A stretch of DNA of 64,000 bases, from NCBI RefSeq assembly GCF_947623445.1, contig NC_135245.1, forward strand, positions 19,599,501 through 19,663,500. The letters run 5' to 3'. Under the pieces are notes generated by a model. That model was not told the DNA's origin. It did no database searches and saw only the letters and a list, made by a program, of their open reading frames with translations. The first letter of the stretch is position 1. The number at the start of each line of letters is the position of its first letter. The translations under genes were made by a program, and so were the position numbers. Source of the DNA: Clavelina lepadiformis (taxonomy: Eukaryota > Chordata > Ascidiacea > Aplousobranchia > Clavelinidae). This document shows positions 46,237 through 58,079 of this stretch, piece after piece.

Positions 46237-49200
46237 CTACAACACTAGTTCCCGCTGGGATAATGGAAGTTTCCTTGACTTGAGTATTAGCGTCAATGTT
46301 TTCCAGATGATACCGTTGTATCTCTCAACTTGGGAATTTCCAGTGGGGTGATATGGGGTTGATGAACTTGTTGCAATTCCCAAGTTTCGAAGGTGAGTGC
46401 GAAGTTCGTGTGATATAAGAGAGGGTCCACGGTCAGAGTGATTGTAACTGGGTAATCCAGTGAGGGTAAACAGTTGATTCAGGCCCTGAATCACTGTTGT
46501 CGAGTTCATATTTGGACACGGCACAGCGAACGGAAATCGTGAGTACTCGTCGATTATGGTTAAGATATACTTGTTCTTAGAGGATGAAGGTATCGGTCCT
46601 TTGAAGTCGATGCTAATTCGTTCCATTGGCTTTGTAGCTTTTATTAACGTCGTCTGGGGAGGTCTGTAAAATCGTGGTTTATTTTCAGCGCATATCTTAC
46701 AGTTCGAACATATCTTCCGTATTTCGTCGGTTGAAAAGGGTAAGTTCTTCATGCGAATAAAGTGAAACATTCTGGTGACTCCAGGATGGCCCAGGTTATT
46801 ATGGATGTCTTTTAGTTGACTTGTTTGATTGATAGAGGCGCTAGTTGATCTTGAGAGACAGTCTGCGACCGGGTTCATTTTGCCAGGACGGTAGCGAATT
46901 GAGTAATTAAGAGAGGCAAGTTTCAAACGCCAAGTTTGGATTTTATTGTTTTTGATTTTCGTGCGACGACGATTGTCATGCATGTAATCTACAGATCGTT
47001 GGTCAGTTACTAGTTCGAATCTTTGGCGTTGTAAAAGATTTTTCCATGTCCGAGTAGCTTCGATGATTGCAGTCGCTTCTTTTTCTATAGCTGGATACTT
47101 CAATTCACTTCCGCGCAACATACGTGACGTGAAAGCGACCTTTGTTAGAGATGCTGATACAGCAACATCTGAAGCGTCGCACTCGACAACAAATGGCGTA
47201 GTCTCATCAATGGATTCTAACCAGGTGGTGGCCAGTTCCTTTATAAGCTGGTGAAACGCTTGCTCGGCATCTTCACTGAGGGGAAAGGACTGGACTGACG
47301 TTAGTAGTTTCACTTTGTCGGAAAACCGAGTCGAATAATAAGACAGGAAGTCAAGAAGGCGTTGTAGAGCCTTCTTGTTCTGTGGGAGAGGATATTCTTG
47401 AAGTGGCTGTAGTTGGTCAGGATCTGGTTTGATTGTTTTGTGTTGGACTTGGTAACCAAGAACGTTGATTTGAGAAACCGATTTGACAGTCTTGCTTTCA
47501 TTGAATGTTAAGTTTCGGCGTTTGAATACGCTAAGCAGTTTTTGGACATTATCGTCATGTTCTTAATTGTTGTGTCCTGCCGCAGACCGTGACATCATCT
47601 TGGTATGCGAAAACGTCGTTCCGATTTTCTTAGTCAAAGATACGGTCAATTGCTCTCTGGAAGTTGATCCCTCCGTTTGTGACGCCATACGGAATTCTTT
47701 TGTATTGCCATAACTTGGGGTCAGTTTCGAACGCTGTGTAGACACGGTCGGTTTCTAATATCGGGAACTGATGATATGAGGATTTCAAGTCTAATCTTGA
47801 GTACTTTGCAACTTTATCTATCAGGTCATCTATTCTTGGAAATGGATATGCATCTACGTTTGTGAGTAGTCCACACACATTCGTGTGTTTCCTTCAGTGC
47901 GAACAACTACTATCTGTGCGCGCTACGGAGACCGACTGGGTTCAATTACATGAACATCTTGCATTTTTTTGATTTCTTCTCAAATCAATTGTTCATCAGG
48001 TTTGATATGTCGTCGTGATTTGACTGCAATGGGTTTGCAAAATTTTGGTAAATGTGGAAATAAGGTTGAATAGTGGCCGCTGGTAAGGCACAGACTATAG
48101 GTTTGGATAAGGTAAAGTCTTCCTCACTACCACCGTATTTGATTATGAGCCGATTATGCCGTTTTTAGAATGCTTGGCCAAAGATCACGTCGCTGCATAA
48201 GTTGTCCACGACACCTAGTTGACCATGACGAAAACGATCAACGACTATGTCGGTTGCGCAGGAACCTAACATGTTACATCTTAATTAAGCTGCCTTGTGC
48301 CATAGATACTTCTTGACGTGTTGAGGTTATTGGAAGATTTCATTGATTTTGCGGTGACGGCATTTAATGTAGTTATCGGGAGTCCAGAGTCAACCAGTGC
48401 GCATAGGTTTTGATCACGTATTGATATCATTAGCGTCGCTTCAAGTAGGTTGTGCGGATAAATGGCGCACAAGGTCGGTGTAGCTTTTGTACCGACGGTT
48501 TTCGAAGGATGTTTACTTTTACATACCGTATTTTCTTGAATAGAAACCGCGGCTACTATTTTTTATTTTTGAACGTTTTCTGCGGCTTCTATTCGAAGGC
48601 GGCTTCTATTTTTATTACATGAAGTACCGGTAGTGTTGATTAGGTGACAATAAAATTCTGCGCTCTCTTTTGACAAAAAGGTTTTATTCTTTTACTATCC
48701 GATCAGTACTGTAATGTGACAACTGCTGTTTTTCGCATGTGCAAGCTCTCAATGACAGCCTTTATATTACACTGTAGCGATTTCAGCATTGTCTTCTGCT
48801 GCTTCTATATGCGAGGGGGCTTATATTGTTTATTTTTAATCAAATCGTGTGGTTTCTATTCGAGGGCGGCTTCTATTCAAGGGCGGTTTCTATTCAAGAA
48901 AATACGGTACCTTCAGGAAATGTCCAATTTTCCCACATCTGTTGCACGTTCGTTCTTGCTGGACAAGATTTCCTCTCATGGAAATCATAACCGCAGAAAT
49001 AGCACCATTTCTTAAAAGAATCTGCGATGCACGTCGTTGTCTCGCTAAGCTGCTTTCCTTGATCCTTTCTTTCATTTCTGAGATGAAGACTTTGCGTGTT
49101 TGCGGAGGCCGATGAGCATGTTTGAGCATGTTGTGCTGTATGCAGAGGCATTCTTGATCGCCATGTCTAATGCGTTAGCTTGGTCTAATGCTGATTCGAG

Positions 49201-49687
49201 AGAAAGGGTCGTATTTTCTAGAAGTCTTTGACGGATCGAGGGAGATAAGAGACCGTTAATAAATGCATTTCTACAGAGTTCTTTGCGATATCGTTTCCGC
49301 AGTAACATCTTTGCACTGGCAGTTTTTGCTGAGTATTTGTAACGTTTGCATAAACTGCGTTGGGGACTCGCTTGGTTGCTGCTTTGTAGTTGCCAATAAG
49401 TGGCGAGCAAAGATTTCGTTCGGTTTCTTGACAAGTAAATTCTGCAAGATTTCAACAGCAGAGTCGAATGTATTGAAATCTTCTATGAATTAAAATATCT
49501 CCGCGGAAACAAAATTCGTCAATAGTTGCAATTTGTTGATAGGAGGAGCTGTAGGACTTTGTTGTCGTGAAAGTTCAGCTAGGAAGTTATCAAACGTTCT
49601 TTTCCAATGCTTCCATAGTTTGCTGGCTGTTTCGCAGTTGATGTCAACTTCTAGCTTGGCAGGTTTCAGCGTACTTGTTTTAGACAT
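46237..49687 (-). mobile_element. Ty3/Gypsy-type retrotransposon fossil, broken
   Basis: On the minus strand the parts come in the usual order. There is a gag-like region with a CCHC zinc knuckle (about 48900-49690), a protease-like DSG region (about 48280-48480), reverse transcriptase (about 47560-47900), RNase H (about 46900-47310) and an integrase core of the Gypsy type (about 46240-46860). The order RT, RNase H, integrase marks the family as Ty3/Gypsy. The coding part is broken in at least four places and no matching pair of LTRs was found on either side. It also carries a later insertion of a 382-bp TIR element (48526-48907). Reading frames are still long in places, so it is of moderate rather than great age. 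It looks inactive. Confidence 0.85.
48526..48907. mobile_element. TIR element with TA target duplication, nested in the Gypsy fossil
   Basis: The left end CCGTATTTTCTTGAATAGAA and the right end are inverted repeats of about 25 bp. A TA dinucleotide flanks both ends (48524-48525 and 48908-48909), which fits the Tc1/mariner target preference. The words GGCGGCTTCTATT and CTATTCGA recur inside both arms. No transposase frame is present. It is younger than the retroelement it sits in. Confidence 0.75.
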
Positions 49688-50472
49688 GTTATTTAGCCTA
49701 TAAATTACGTTTAATAAATTGTACTAAATGATGCCGTTATACTTAGCTTTATTAAACGTAAAATCATTCATCTGAAATAATAGAATAAGGATAAGCAAAG
49801 CAACACAACCTCACAGCTCAAAAGATGTTTGTTTGTCACAATGCAAACCGTGAAATTGTCGTGGTTTACAACGAAGAAAAACACACTTGCCCGTAGCAGA
49901 AACAAAACACAAGAAATAATGAAGATAAAACGAGGCGAATTAACAAACGAATTTTCAATACAAGTGCGTTCACCGATAATCAATGAATATGAAAAAGTGT
50001 TAAAGCGTGAAGGCTTAAAATAGAAATCTGTTAAACACAGTGAGGCTATGACGTCGGAAGGTAACAACGCAGTAAACCATTCTTACCAGCAGATATCAGC
50101 GATTTAATTGTACCGGTGTTGCTATCTGCTGTAGACTTTGTCAACAGTATATCGGCAAACCTGGATTTTAGAATTTGATTTACAATCACAGAATTGGTTT
50201 CAACTGTTTCTAGACATAAAAGTTAAGATATTTTTGTGAATTGAAGGTTTAGTTTAGTGGTGTCGTGGTGAAGATATAGCAGAAGCGTATATCCACTGCA
50301 CTAAGCTATGTTACAACTATCAATTAGAAATTTTGTTTTCAATAACATCTTTCATTTGTACAGGTACAGAATATAAACCACAGGTAAAATAACACCTTGA
50401 ACTACGTTCGTGTGTTCATTATTTGAGTAACTTTCCAACTTTTACGAAAATTAAAAGATCTGCATTTCAATA
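49688..50472. other. flank between Gypsy fossil and Fringe gene
   Basis: No gene is seen. It is upstream of the fossil's gag-like part, but no LTR or primer-binding site could be shown. It also contains the promoter side of the Fringe-like gene. Confidence 0.4.
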
Positions 50473-53230
50473 ATGATCACCAAACATACGCAAGCTCTGT
50501 TTGCTGTACTAAGTTTTACAGGCTTGGTCGCCTTTTGCCTTATCGCCGGAAAGGGCCTATTTCCAACCAAGTTCAAGTATTCAGATCTTTGGATACCTTC
50601 AGGTGTTAGATATTTTCAAAACGAAACCACTTCAAACGCAAACGGCCAAGCCGTGGTAAGTACAAAACCATGGCAGCACAAAATCAATACAACTAGTGCA
50701 AGAGCCCCTCTGTCTTTTGAAGACGTCTTAATCACGATCAAAACAACAAAGAAAAATCATGAAGGAAGGATTAATTTGCTTCTGGACACATGGTTAAAAG
50801 CTGCCTTACCCCAGGTATCGAGTTTTGAATTATTCAATAAGGTTACTCAACCGGGTTATGATAAGGTTATTCTGGGCCATGTTTTCTTACTTCTAAGGGA
50901 ACCCTATCTCTTGCCACAGACGGGCACGCAGCCAAAAATTATTGTATAATTTTCTTTTCACTATGAATTGCAGGTTTATTTGGTCACAGATGAACTCGAT
51001 AGCCTCACCAGTGATAAAACAAGTAAGTCTGTGACATAGGACACAATTTAAATATAGGTAGCCTATAGACTATAGAGCGTTGCCTTTGTTGATTGTAAGT
51101 TGCATTAGATCTGACAAACTAATCGTCTTTCAAGGAGAATTAATGTCGGGTGTTATTTAAAACATGGAAAATCCAGTGCAAATGTATTTAATGGTACAAT
51201 ATCATCTTCCATGGTGTATATGTAGAACATAAAAACAAATCAAGTTGTTTTTTGTGGTGCAGATGGACACCTGGTAGCCACAAAATGTGGAAACACATAT
51301 TTCAGGTAAAAGCTTCTTTAAAAATCTGATACTCTGCGCCTATAAATGAGAATGTTGTCTTCTGTAACTTATAAGCATGTTAGTCATACCTCACGAAAGC
51401 CAGTTCGATCCAGTACTGGTACCCTGGTTTCTCATTCGATTATATTTCTAATATCGATAAATATCTATATCCGAGATTGATAAAATGAATATAAATAACT
51501 CAATGGGATTTAACAATTTCCCCATGTAAACAAGTAACTGAATTAGAAACGACGTAACTGGTAACCAAGTACATGTTAATTCGGGGTGAGGGCAAATATC
51601 AAGTGTGTTTTCTTCCAGGCTGTTTCCTTCGTGATACTTTAAATGGTTTAACGTTTTTCGAAAAGCGATAGTCAGTTGGACAGCACATACAGTGCGGCAT
51701 AGATATAAATCTACGTAGTTTAGGTTAATCATTAACAGCAAGATTGTTATTTGACTAGCAAAAAAAACTGTGTTTGTTTATTATAAGTTCACTTTGATCG
51801 TTTTCAAACTAAGTACAGCGCAAGATAGAAAAGATGTTGCTATACTCTGATCTATAATTGCAATTTCCATCCGATACGCTGAAATAATTTTCTACTTTTA
51901 GAGATCATCTTTGTTGTAAAACTGGAACTGAATTTGATGTTTTCCTCGAAAAACGCGAAAAGTAAATTTAAAAGTAAACTTTTTGGAATAAAATTAATTA
52001 AAATAAAATTTCTTAAAGTTTTTGTTTTCGTTTTACGTCACCCATTGCTTCACTTGTCCAGATGGTGGTGTCATTTCGACGACGACAATTACGTCAACAC
52101 AGAGAGACTTGTGGCTTTGTTGGACAACTTTAACTATAGCGAGAGTTTCTACATCGGCAAGAGAAGCAGATATCCTAAAGATTATATGACAGTAGGGAGA
52201 TTGATTGTATAGTGAGTAGTGTATTGTACATAGAAATACTTGAGAAATGCTTGAGTAGCCTACTGCTCATGAACAAAGCAGCTGTATTACCAAACAATGC
52301 TTATAGCTTGAACATGGAATATTATTGTTTTGTTAGTACAAAGGGCATCCGTATGTGTTTGGAACTGGAGGTGCCGGGTACTGTGTAACTCGTGTTTTGG
52401 CTCAATTAATGGCACCGAGTGTCAGGTAAATTTGCATTGTTTCTGACTTCTCTGCACATGCCAAAAACTTAATTGTTAGATGTTTGTGGATAGCCAGTAT
52501 GAACTTGAAACTATAGGTCAAGAACACAGAGGTTTCGGCTTCTGTGATTGCCATTTGTTATGGCTCGCCGGCTAGCTCTCACACTTTGACTGACTTGAGC
52601 AAGTTCGAGATCAAGTAGACCTACCGCTGTAACGCCCTTGAGTTAGACGTTATAAAGACACTTATAAAGAGCTGTTTTGTGGTCCTGGTGAAGAGTCCAA
52701 AAGTCGGGCAGTAGGTCACGATACACAAAATAAAAAGAAACAAATAAAAATGTATGTATCTGTCGGGACCTGCGCAGAAGCTGGCTTGATAGAACCCATA
52801 CCCGAGCGAACAGGAATCATCGCCGAGTTTAAGTCGTGCAAAAGACCTTTATCAGTCCGAGGAAAATGATTGTGGTGCTTCACCGTGCAATAACAAGATC
52901 GAGGAAGCCTCGGTGTGGACCCAGCAGTTGGGTTAGGCTAATATAGTTAGTTAGCTTTCTTAAAGCGATAGCAGAAATAGATGATTTGATTGATGGGCAA
53001 TGAAAACATATTGACATTTGTACTGTTTCAAAAGTCAGGGAGGTCTTGTTAAAGCTTGCCAAGAGTCAAACGCAGCTGACGACTGCGCCATCGGATACGT
53101 CGTGAACTACTTGCTCAAAGTTCCACTCACAGAGTCACAATTGATGCATAGCAGTCCTAATTATGTGCCCGAGCAATCGGAAATATATAAACAAGACTTA
53201 CCTAAACAGGTTCGGTTCAATTCGCCTTAA
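50473..53230 (+). CDS. Fringe-type O-fucosylpeptide beta-1,3-N-acetylglucosaminyltransferase
   Basis: Seven exons, 50473-50814, 50974-51022, 51263-51305, 51902-51961, 52062-52206, 52337-52425 and 53035-53230, join to 307 residues. Residues 8-27 are a signal anchor (ALFAVLSFTGLVAFCLIAG). The catalytic domain follows human Fringe block by block: 'DVLITIKTTKKNHEGRINLL', LVTDELDSLT, CCKTGTEFDVFLEK, WWCHFDDDNYVN with the DDD metal motif, ESFYIGKRS, FGTGGAGYCVTR, and 'ADDCAIGYVVNYLLKVPL' with the conserved acidic pair. Fringe extends O-fucose on Notch EGF repeats with GlcNAc in the Golgi and so tunes ligand choice. The exon 5 donor is uncertain: GTATAG at 52207 and GTAGGG at 52192 both keep phase. 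The protein is somewhat shorter than vertebrate Fringes, mainly in the stem. It lies between a GT31 gene and three fucosyltransferase genes. Confidence 0.9.
52640..52930 (+). repeat. SINE-like repeat in the last intron of the Fringe gene
   Basis: ATCATCGCCGAGTTTAAGTC and flanking bases match the repeat half at 40955-40990. It also contains the words CCGAGC and GTCCGAGG. The ends are not defined. Confidence 0.4.
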
Positions 53231-55895
53231 TAAGGTTTTATTGCCTTTATGTGTAGCTGTGTATTAGAATTCTTGACATGCCTATGCCGCTGCCTCTTCA
53301 TCAATAAGTTAGAAAGTTCCTTATTTTTGGTATTTTTGAAAGTACATTTATGATAAAAATCATTTTTATTATCTTAAGGCTCGTTAATGTAACGTTGTTT
53401 TGTAATTTAAAGTGCCTTTGAATTTATTTGTTCGTCTACAATGACAGGTCAGTTTTCACTACGGTATAAACCTGGGACTTTACAAGAACGAAACCTTCAA
53501 ACCTCTCTTCAACAAAACAGAAGATCCAACCGGGTTTTATTCCCTGCACTGTATTCTTCATCCTGAAGATGAGATTTGCTCCAAGGATAACGCATCCTAG
53601 CCAAGAGCAGCGCCGGAGTACAGTAGTTTCACTATTTGCCCCATTAAGTTTAGCCCAGTGTCGTGATTCTGCCGATTGCCTTTGCGCTGGCACTACCCGG
53701 TGAACGATGTTGAAACACAGTGTCAAAAATTTAACATATTTGCTTGTGGCACGGGATTATTTTTATGCACCCATTTTAGAGTCATCACATTATACACTGT
53801 TTTTACGCACCACTCTTATAGGTTGATTTAGTATTTTAGTCAAAGTGTGGGCCAACTTCTGTTTTTATTCGCATTGTGTCATTTTTATGCATGCTCGTCA
53901 GGTTTTATGTTTGCTCACGTGCTGCCTTATTTTACTTGTTTATATGTACGCATATTTTTAGTCGATCTCTTGTGACGTCTCACATCGCTCCCTCTAGGGC
54001 CTAATTAGTATTCAGCGTCCCGCGTATTCTCTCATTGCGTGGAATTTGTTTTGGTGTGGTGTTGCGCTCGGCTGGGAAGTGCTGGGCGAGTGTTGATTTC
54101 AGTTACGTTTGGGTTTTATAGAAGAAAGATGGGTGCTTTTATCGAAGAAAATGCTATCAAAAGTTATTAAAGCAAAAAAAGCTAATTGACTAGCTGTCAA
54201 GCGGGAAGTTTCCTGGCTGAGAAAAAGTTTGGTTACACTTGAATGCTGCAGTTTTTTACTTGCATTGCAACCAATTATACCCTAATTGGTGATCAGGCTG
54301 AAATAACTTAAGCCTCAAAACTTTGTCTTGAAAATCTCGTTATATCTCACTCTTATTGAATCGTCCATCCGCATGTGCAGTAAATGTATGTTGCCTTCCA
54401 CAGCTCATTTGACCAGCTTTCATCTTGTATCTCGCTTTTGTTCAACAAGTTTATTATAAGTTACCTTTAAGGGGTCATACATCAATATTTTGTTAAACCA
54501 TTTTAATTTATTGCTAACTTTTTAACTGACTTTTTTTACTATTGCATTTGTGTTTGAAAACTGTTTCATGTTGTAGAAATAATGACTGCTGAGAACTTGA
54601 GAAACATTATAATTATAAAACAAAAATTTAGATTTGGCAGTGCCCCTTCGTCAACACTTTGTGCATCTGGTAACCAATTTCTTACTAAAAGAAGCAATTT
54701 GTCGAATTAGAAATACATTTATAGTCATTAGACATTGAACGCAGATAAGGCGGTGCCTTATCAAACACCGGTGGAGTTATCTAATCAAAATAAGGTACTA
54801 GCAGGACACAGCGGCCAAGGATATTGAACATAGTTAACGTTGCTGAACGTTAGGGCGGTTAGGGTTCAGTATAATGTAAAAGTTTTGGTCATTACTAAAC
54901 CTGCGATGTGTTTATTGGATAGACGGGTCCTTAATTAATGCTCTGGTGGATTTGAATTCGGTGCAGGTAGACACGAAACTTGTGACCCAACGCAACTATT
55001 CTTTTTCACAGTACAAGACGTTGTTGTAAAAATTCACCATAGACATCTCAGACTTGATAAGATATGAAAAAAATTAAAATTAAAATATCATATGACTTTA
55101 AAGTCTCGTCTTAGTAGATAACAATGTATGGGACAAGCAACACTTTTTTGGTAAATAAAACTGTATTATCACATTGTTCTGAAAAGGACCCGTTTTTATT
55201 TGCGAAAAGACGTTTGTAGCTGTAACATACATGTGGAAAATAAAGCCGTTGGTTTTGTTTCTTCGTGTTTAAGAGGAGATAGAATAACACGATAAAAGAA
55301 TGATACAATAGTAATCTTTTAAAAGAAGATTTCTATCTTAATTAAACAAGCGGCGAAGTCCCATTGAATCCTTCATAGGATCAAGTATCAAACTTTTCGA
55401 TAAAGAGCTGTTATTTTAACACTGCTGAGTACAATTTGCTTCGCACTAAGTCTACAGCCAGCGCCGTCCTAAAGTTACAAAGTAAGAAATAAGTTACAGA
55501 CTTGCGAAACGACAGATTAATTTTTATTCCAAACCATTATTACTGCGAGTAACGTAAAGAAAGTCATGATTTTTTCAGAAATGCAATAAACAAGCAAAAT
55601 TAGAAACACCGTACAATGGGGAATAGAAAGCTAAAATTAGTCGAATTAAAACTTAATATGTAATCAAAGAAAATGTAGCAAGAAAGATTTGAGCAAGTGA
55701 AATCAAAAAGCGAATTTGACAAAGTTATAGGCTACAGTCTTAAATATTTATATCAATAGATATCTACAGAAGTATTTCTGTATTTCAACAGTTACTATCT
55801 ACTTAGTATGATTTATATGGTTCTCTTATAAATAGGCCAACTGCGTATATGCTCAGAAAACGGTTACAAGGCGAAAATTTAGTTTTAATTTTAAA
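53231..55895. other. intergenic between Fringe and the fucosyltransferase cluster
   Basis: 2.7 kb, AT-rich, with a short perfect palindrome ATAAGGCGGTGCCTTAT near 54746-54762. A 96-codon minus-strand frame at 53436-53726 shows no domain. Nothing else is recognised. Confidence 0.45.
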
Positions 55896-57646
55896 ATGAG
55901 ACTGCATAGGATGATGAAGCGATTCACAAAAAGGACGAAGTTTGTGCTAATCATCATCTGCAGCGTCATTATAACTTTACTTTATGTCAAAGAAAGAGAC
56001 AATCTCTCGCAAGCCACTCAAGTCAAGCCACTGTCGCAAGCAAGCCACAAAGTGAAGCCACTGTCGCAAGCAAGCCACAAAGTGAAGCCACTGTCTCGGT
56101 TACGTGACAGGTAAGTCAAAGCTGAATTATTATTTTTAACTTCGTTCGTTTTAAATTTTGTTAGATTTGGAATCGAAATAAAGTAGGTTTTAATTCAAAA
56201 ATTGAATATTGAAACTTAATTCAAAAAAATAAACAAAGCGGATAGTAGTAGGTTTTGTTTTATTGTAGATTAAAATAGGTCAGTTTATAAACAACTACAC
56301 TTTCCAGAGGTCCCAAAAATGTTATTCACATTTATTGGAAAAACATAGTGAGATTTGATTTCATTTGTATTTTATAAACAATTCTTAATTACACTTTTGA
56401 TGCTACGTATAACCGCTTTCCAGCAACCGGAAGTTCATACTTTTCTGGGACCATCCATGGTCTGTGCCAACTGAGGAATTTTCAATTGAAGGCTATGTCA
56501 TGGATGGCTGCTCAGAAACATACGACCGCAGTAAGCTTCCTGAAGCTGGCGCTGTTGTATTCCACTACTCAAACCTGGACGAAGAAACCATGCCTTGGAA
56601 ACATTATAGGTGATTTTTGAAAAAGCCAAACACAGATCAGTCAAAAGTAAAAAGTGGGTCAACTTTCGAGAATTTGTTTTAAATGATGCAGCGCTTGTTG
56701 CGTCACAGGGATCCGGAGCAAATATTTGTCTTCTTCTCTCATGAAAGTCCATCCTACATCATCCATTATGAGCATCTACAGGCAATGACTAAATTCGACA
56801 ATCACTTCATCAACTGGACCATGACTTACCGGACAGATTCGGACGTGTTTGCTCCTTATGAGCAGTCCAAGATCATCAACAAAATTATTAAAAAAGGAAA
56901 GAAATGGGTCGATAGGAATCTCGCTAAGAAAAAGAAAGTTGCGGTGAGTAATTTAAACTTTTCAAAAAGTTTCAAAAGTTTGCCTTCTTCAATGAGCATC
57001 CCTTATTTTAGTTTATAATATTCGACTTACAGTTGCTTCCAATCGTTTTGTTTCTTTGCAGTTATGGGTTGTTAGCAACTGTGGTTTGCTGCCCGGTAGT
57101 AAAATACGGATGAATTATTCCAATGCTTTGGTTGAAGCTGGTCTGCCTGTCGATCGCTTTGGAGGATGCTTCAACAACAAAGATGATTTTAAAAAGCTTT
57201 CTGCCGATGATTTCGAAGCCTATAAATTTTACCTGTCATTTGAAAACGCCCAACACTGCAAGGATTACATGACTGAAAAATTTTGGCTGAATGCTATTGC
57301 TTATGGAAGAGTTCCAGTGGTGTGGGGACCATCAAAGGAGGATGTCGAAAAACTTGCTCCTACCGGTTCCTTCATACACACCGACGACTTCAGGACTCCA
57401 GAAGATCTTGCAAAATATCTGCTCTACCTGGACTCGAACGACACAGCTTACAGGGAATATTTTGAATGGGTTGAAAACCCAGATGAGAAGACTTTGGAAC
57501 TTGCAAAAGCTTACGACCTGACTAATTTAAATAGACTTTGCAAGATGATGCTTTCTAATGACGGGAAGAAATCTTATCATTCTGTGACTAAATTTTATTA
57601 CGACGAAAAACAGGATTGTGTTTCAACCAGAGAAACCGTAAGGTGA
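55896..57646 (+). CDS. GT10 alpha-1,3-fucosyltransferase, copy F1
   Basis: Four exons, 55896-56110, 56424-56609, 56709-56943 and 57062-57646, join to 406 residues. Exon 1 encodes a basic N-terminus and a signal anchor (FVLIIICSVIITLLYV), then a stem made of a 10-residue unit VKPLSQASHK repeated. Exon 2 starts the GT10 domain: FILFWDHPWSVP, then 'YDRSKLPEAGAVVFHYSNL'. Exon 3 holds 'FDNHFINWTMTYRTDSDVFA', and exon 4 holds 'YKFYLSFENAQHCKDYMTEK', the fucosyltransferase hallmark that binds GDP-fucose, followed by WGPSKEDVEKLAPTGSFIH. Length and type II topology are typical. It should transfer fucose from GDP-Fuc in alpha-1,3 linkage onto GlcNAc-type acceptors in the Golgi. It is the first of three tandem copies on the plus strand. 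Confidence 0.93.
56022..56098 (+). repeat. 30-bp tandem repeat in the stem of F1
   Basis: Two full units of 30 bases starting at 56022 and 56052 and a partial third at 56082, each encoding VKPLSQASHK. The first two differ at about one base, so the expansion is recent. Stem length of type II enzymes is usually free to vary. Confidence 0.85.
56217..56423 (+). repeat. duplicated intron block, F1 copy
   Basis: About 200 bases of F1 intron 1 are nearly identical to 57874-58079, just upstream of exon 2 of copy F2. They share GCGGATAGTAGTAGGTTTTG and CAGAGGTCCCAAAAATG. The block marks the 5' breakpoint of the tandem duplication that made F2. Confidence 0.85.
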
Positions 57647-57782
57647 CGCCATAGGTTTCTTTGGTCATTGTATGAACTTTTAAGGCGCGCACTGAATATG
57701 TCAGTTTTTTATTTTTAACTAAATGAAAATGCCCTTTGAGTCCCGTACTTTTATAACATACCGCAGTTTGTGCCAGAGCGAG

Positions 57783-57848
57783 TGTGGCGAAATAATATTT
57801 CGCACTATTGTTTGTTTGTTTTTCGTGCATCTTCCCACGCTTTTGTTT
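57783..57848 (+). repeat. dispersed 65-bp repeat, copy 2
   Basis: Matches 45481-45546. It starts exactly where the similarity between the 3' flanks of F1 and F3 stops (after CCAGAGCGAG), so it sits at a rearrangement or insertion junction between F1 and F2. Confidence 0.6.
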
Positions 57849-57873
57849 TCAAAAGTTTTGTTTTCGCTTTTTC

Positions 57874-58079
57874 AATTCAAAAAAATAAACAAAGCGGATA
57901 GTAGTAGGTTTTGTTTTATTGTAGATTAAAATAGGTCAGTTTATAAACAACTACACTTTCCAGAGGTCCCAAAAATGTTATTCACATTTATTGGAAAAAC
58001 ATAGTGAGATTTGATTTCATTTGTATGATATAAACAATTCTTAATTACACTTTTGATGCTATGTATAACCGCGTTCCAG
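57874..58079 (+). repeat. duplicated intron block, F2 copy
   Basis: Near-identical copy of F1 intron 1 (56217-56423), ending at the acceptor of F2 exon 2. It shows that F2 was copied from within the intron, without F1 exon 1. Confidence 0.85.

Noticed and set aside
53436-53726. 96-codon minus-strand frame
   Set aside because: No domain, no splice partner, and AT-rich surroundings.
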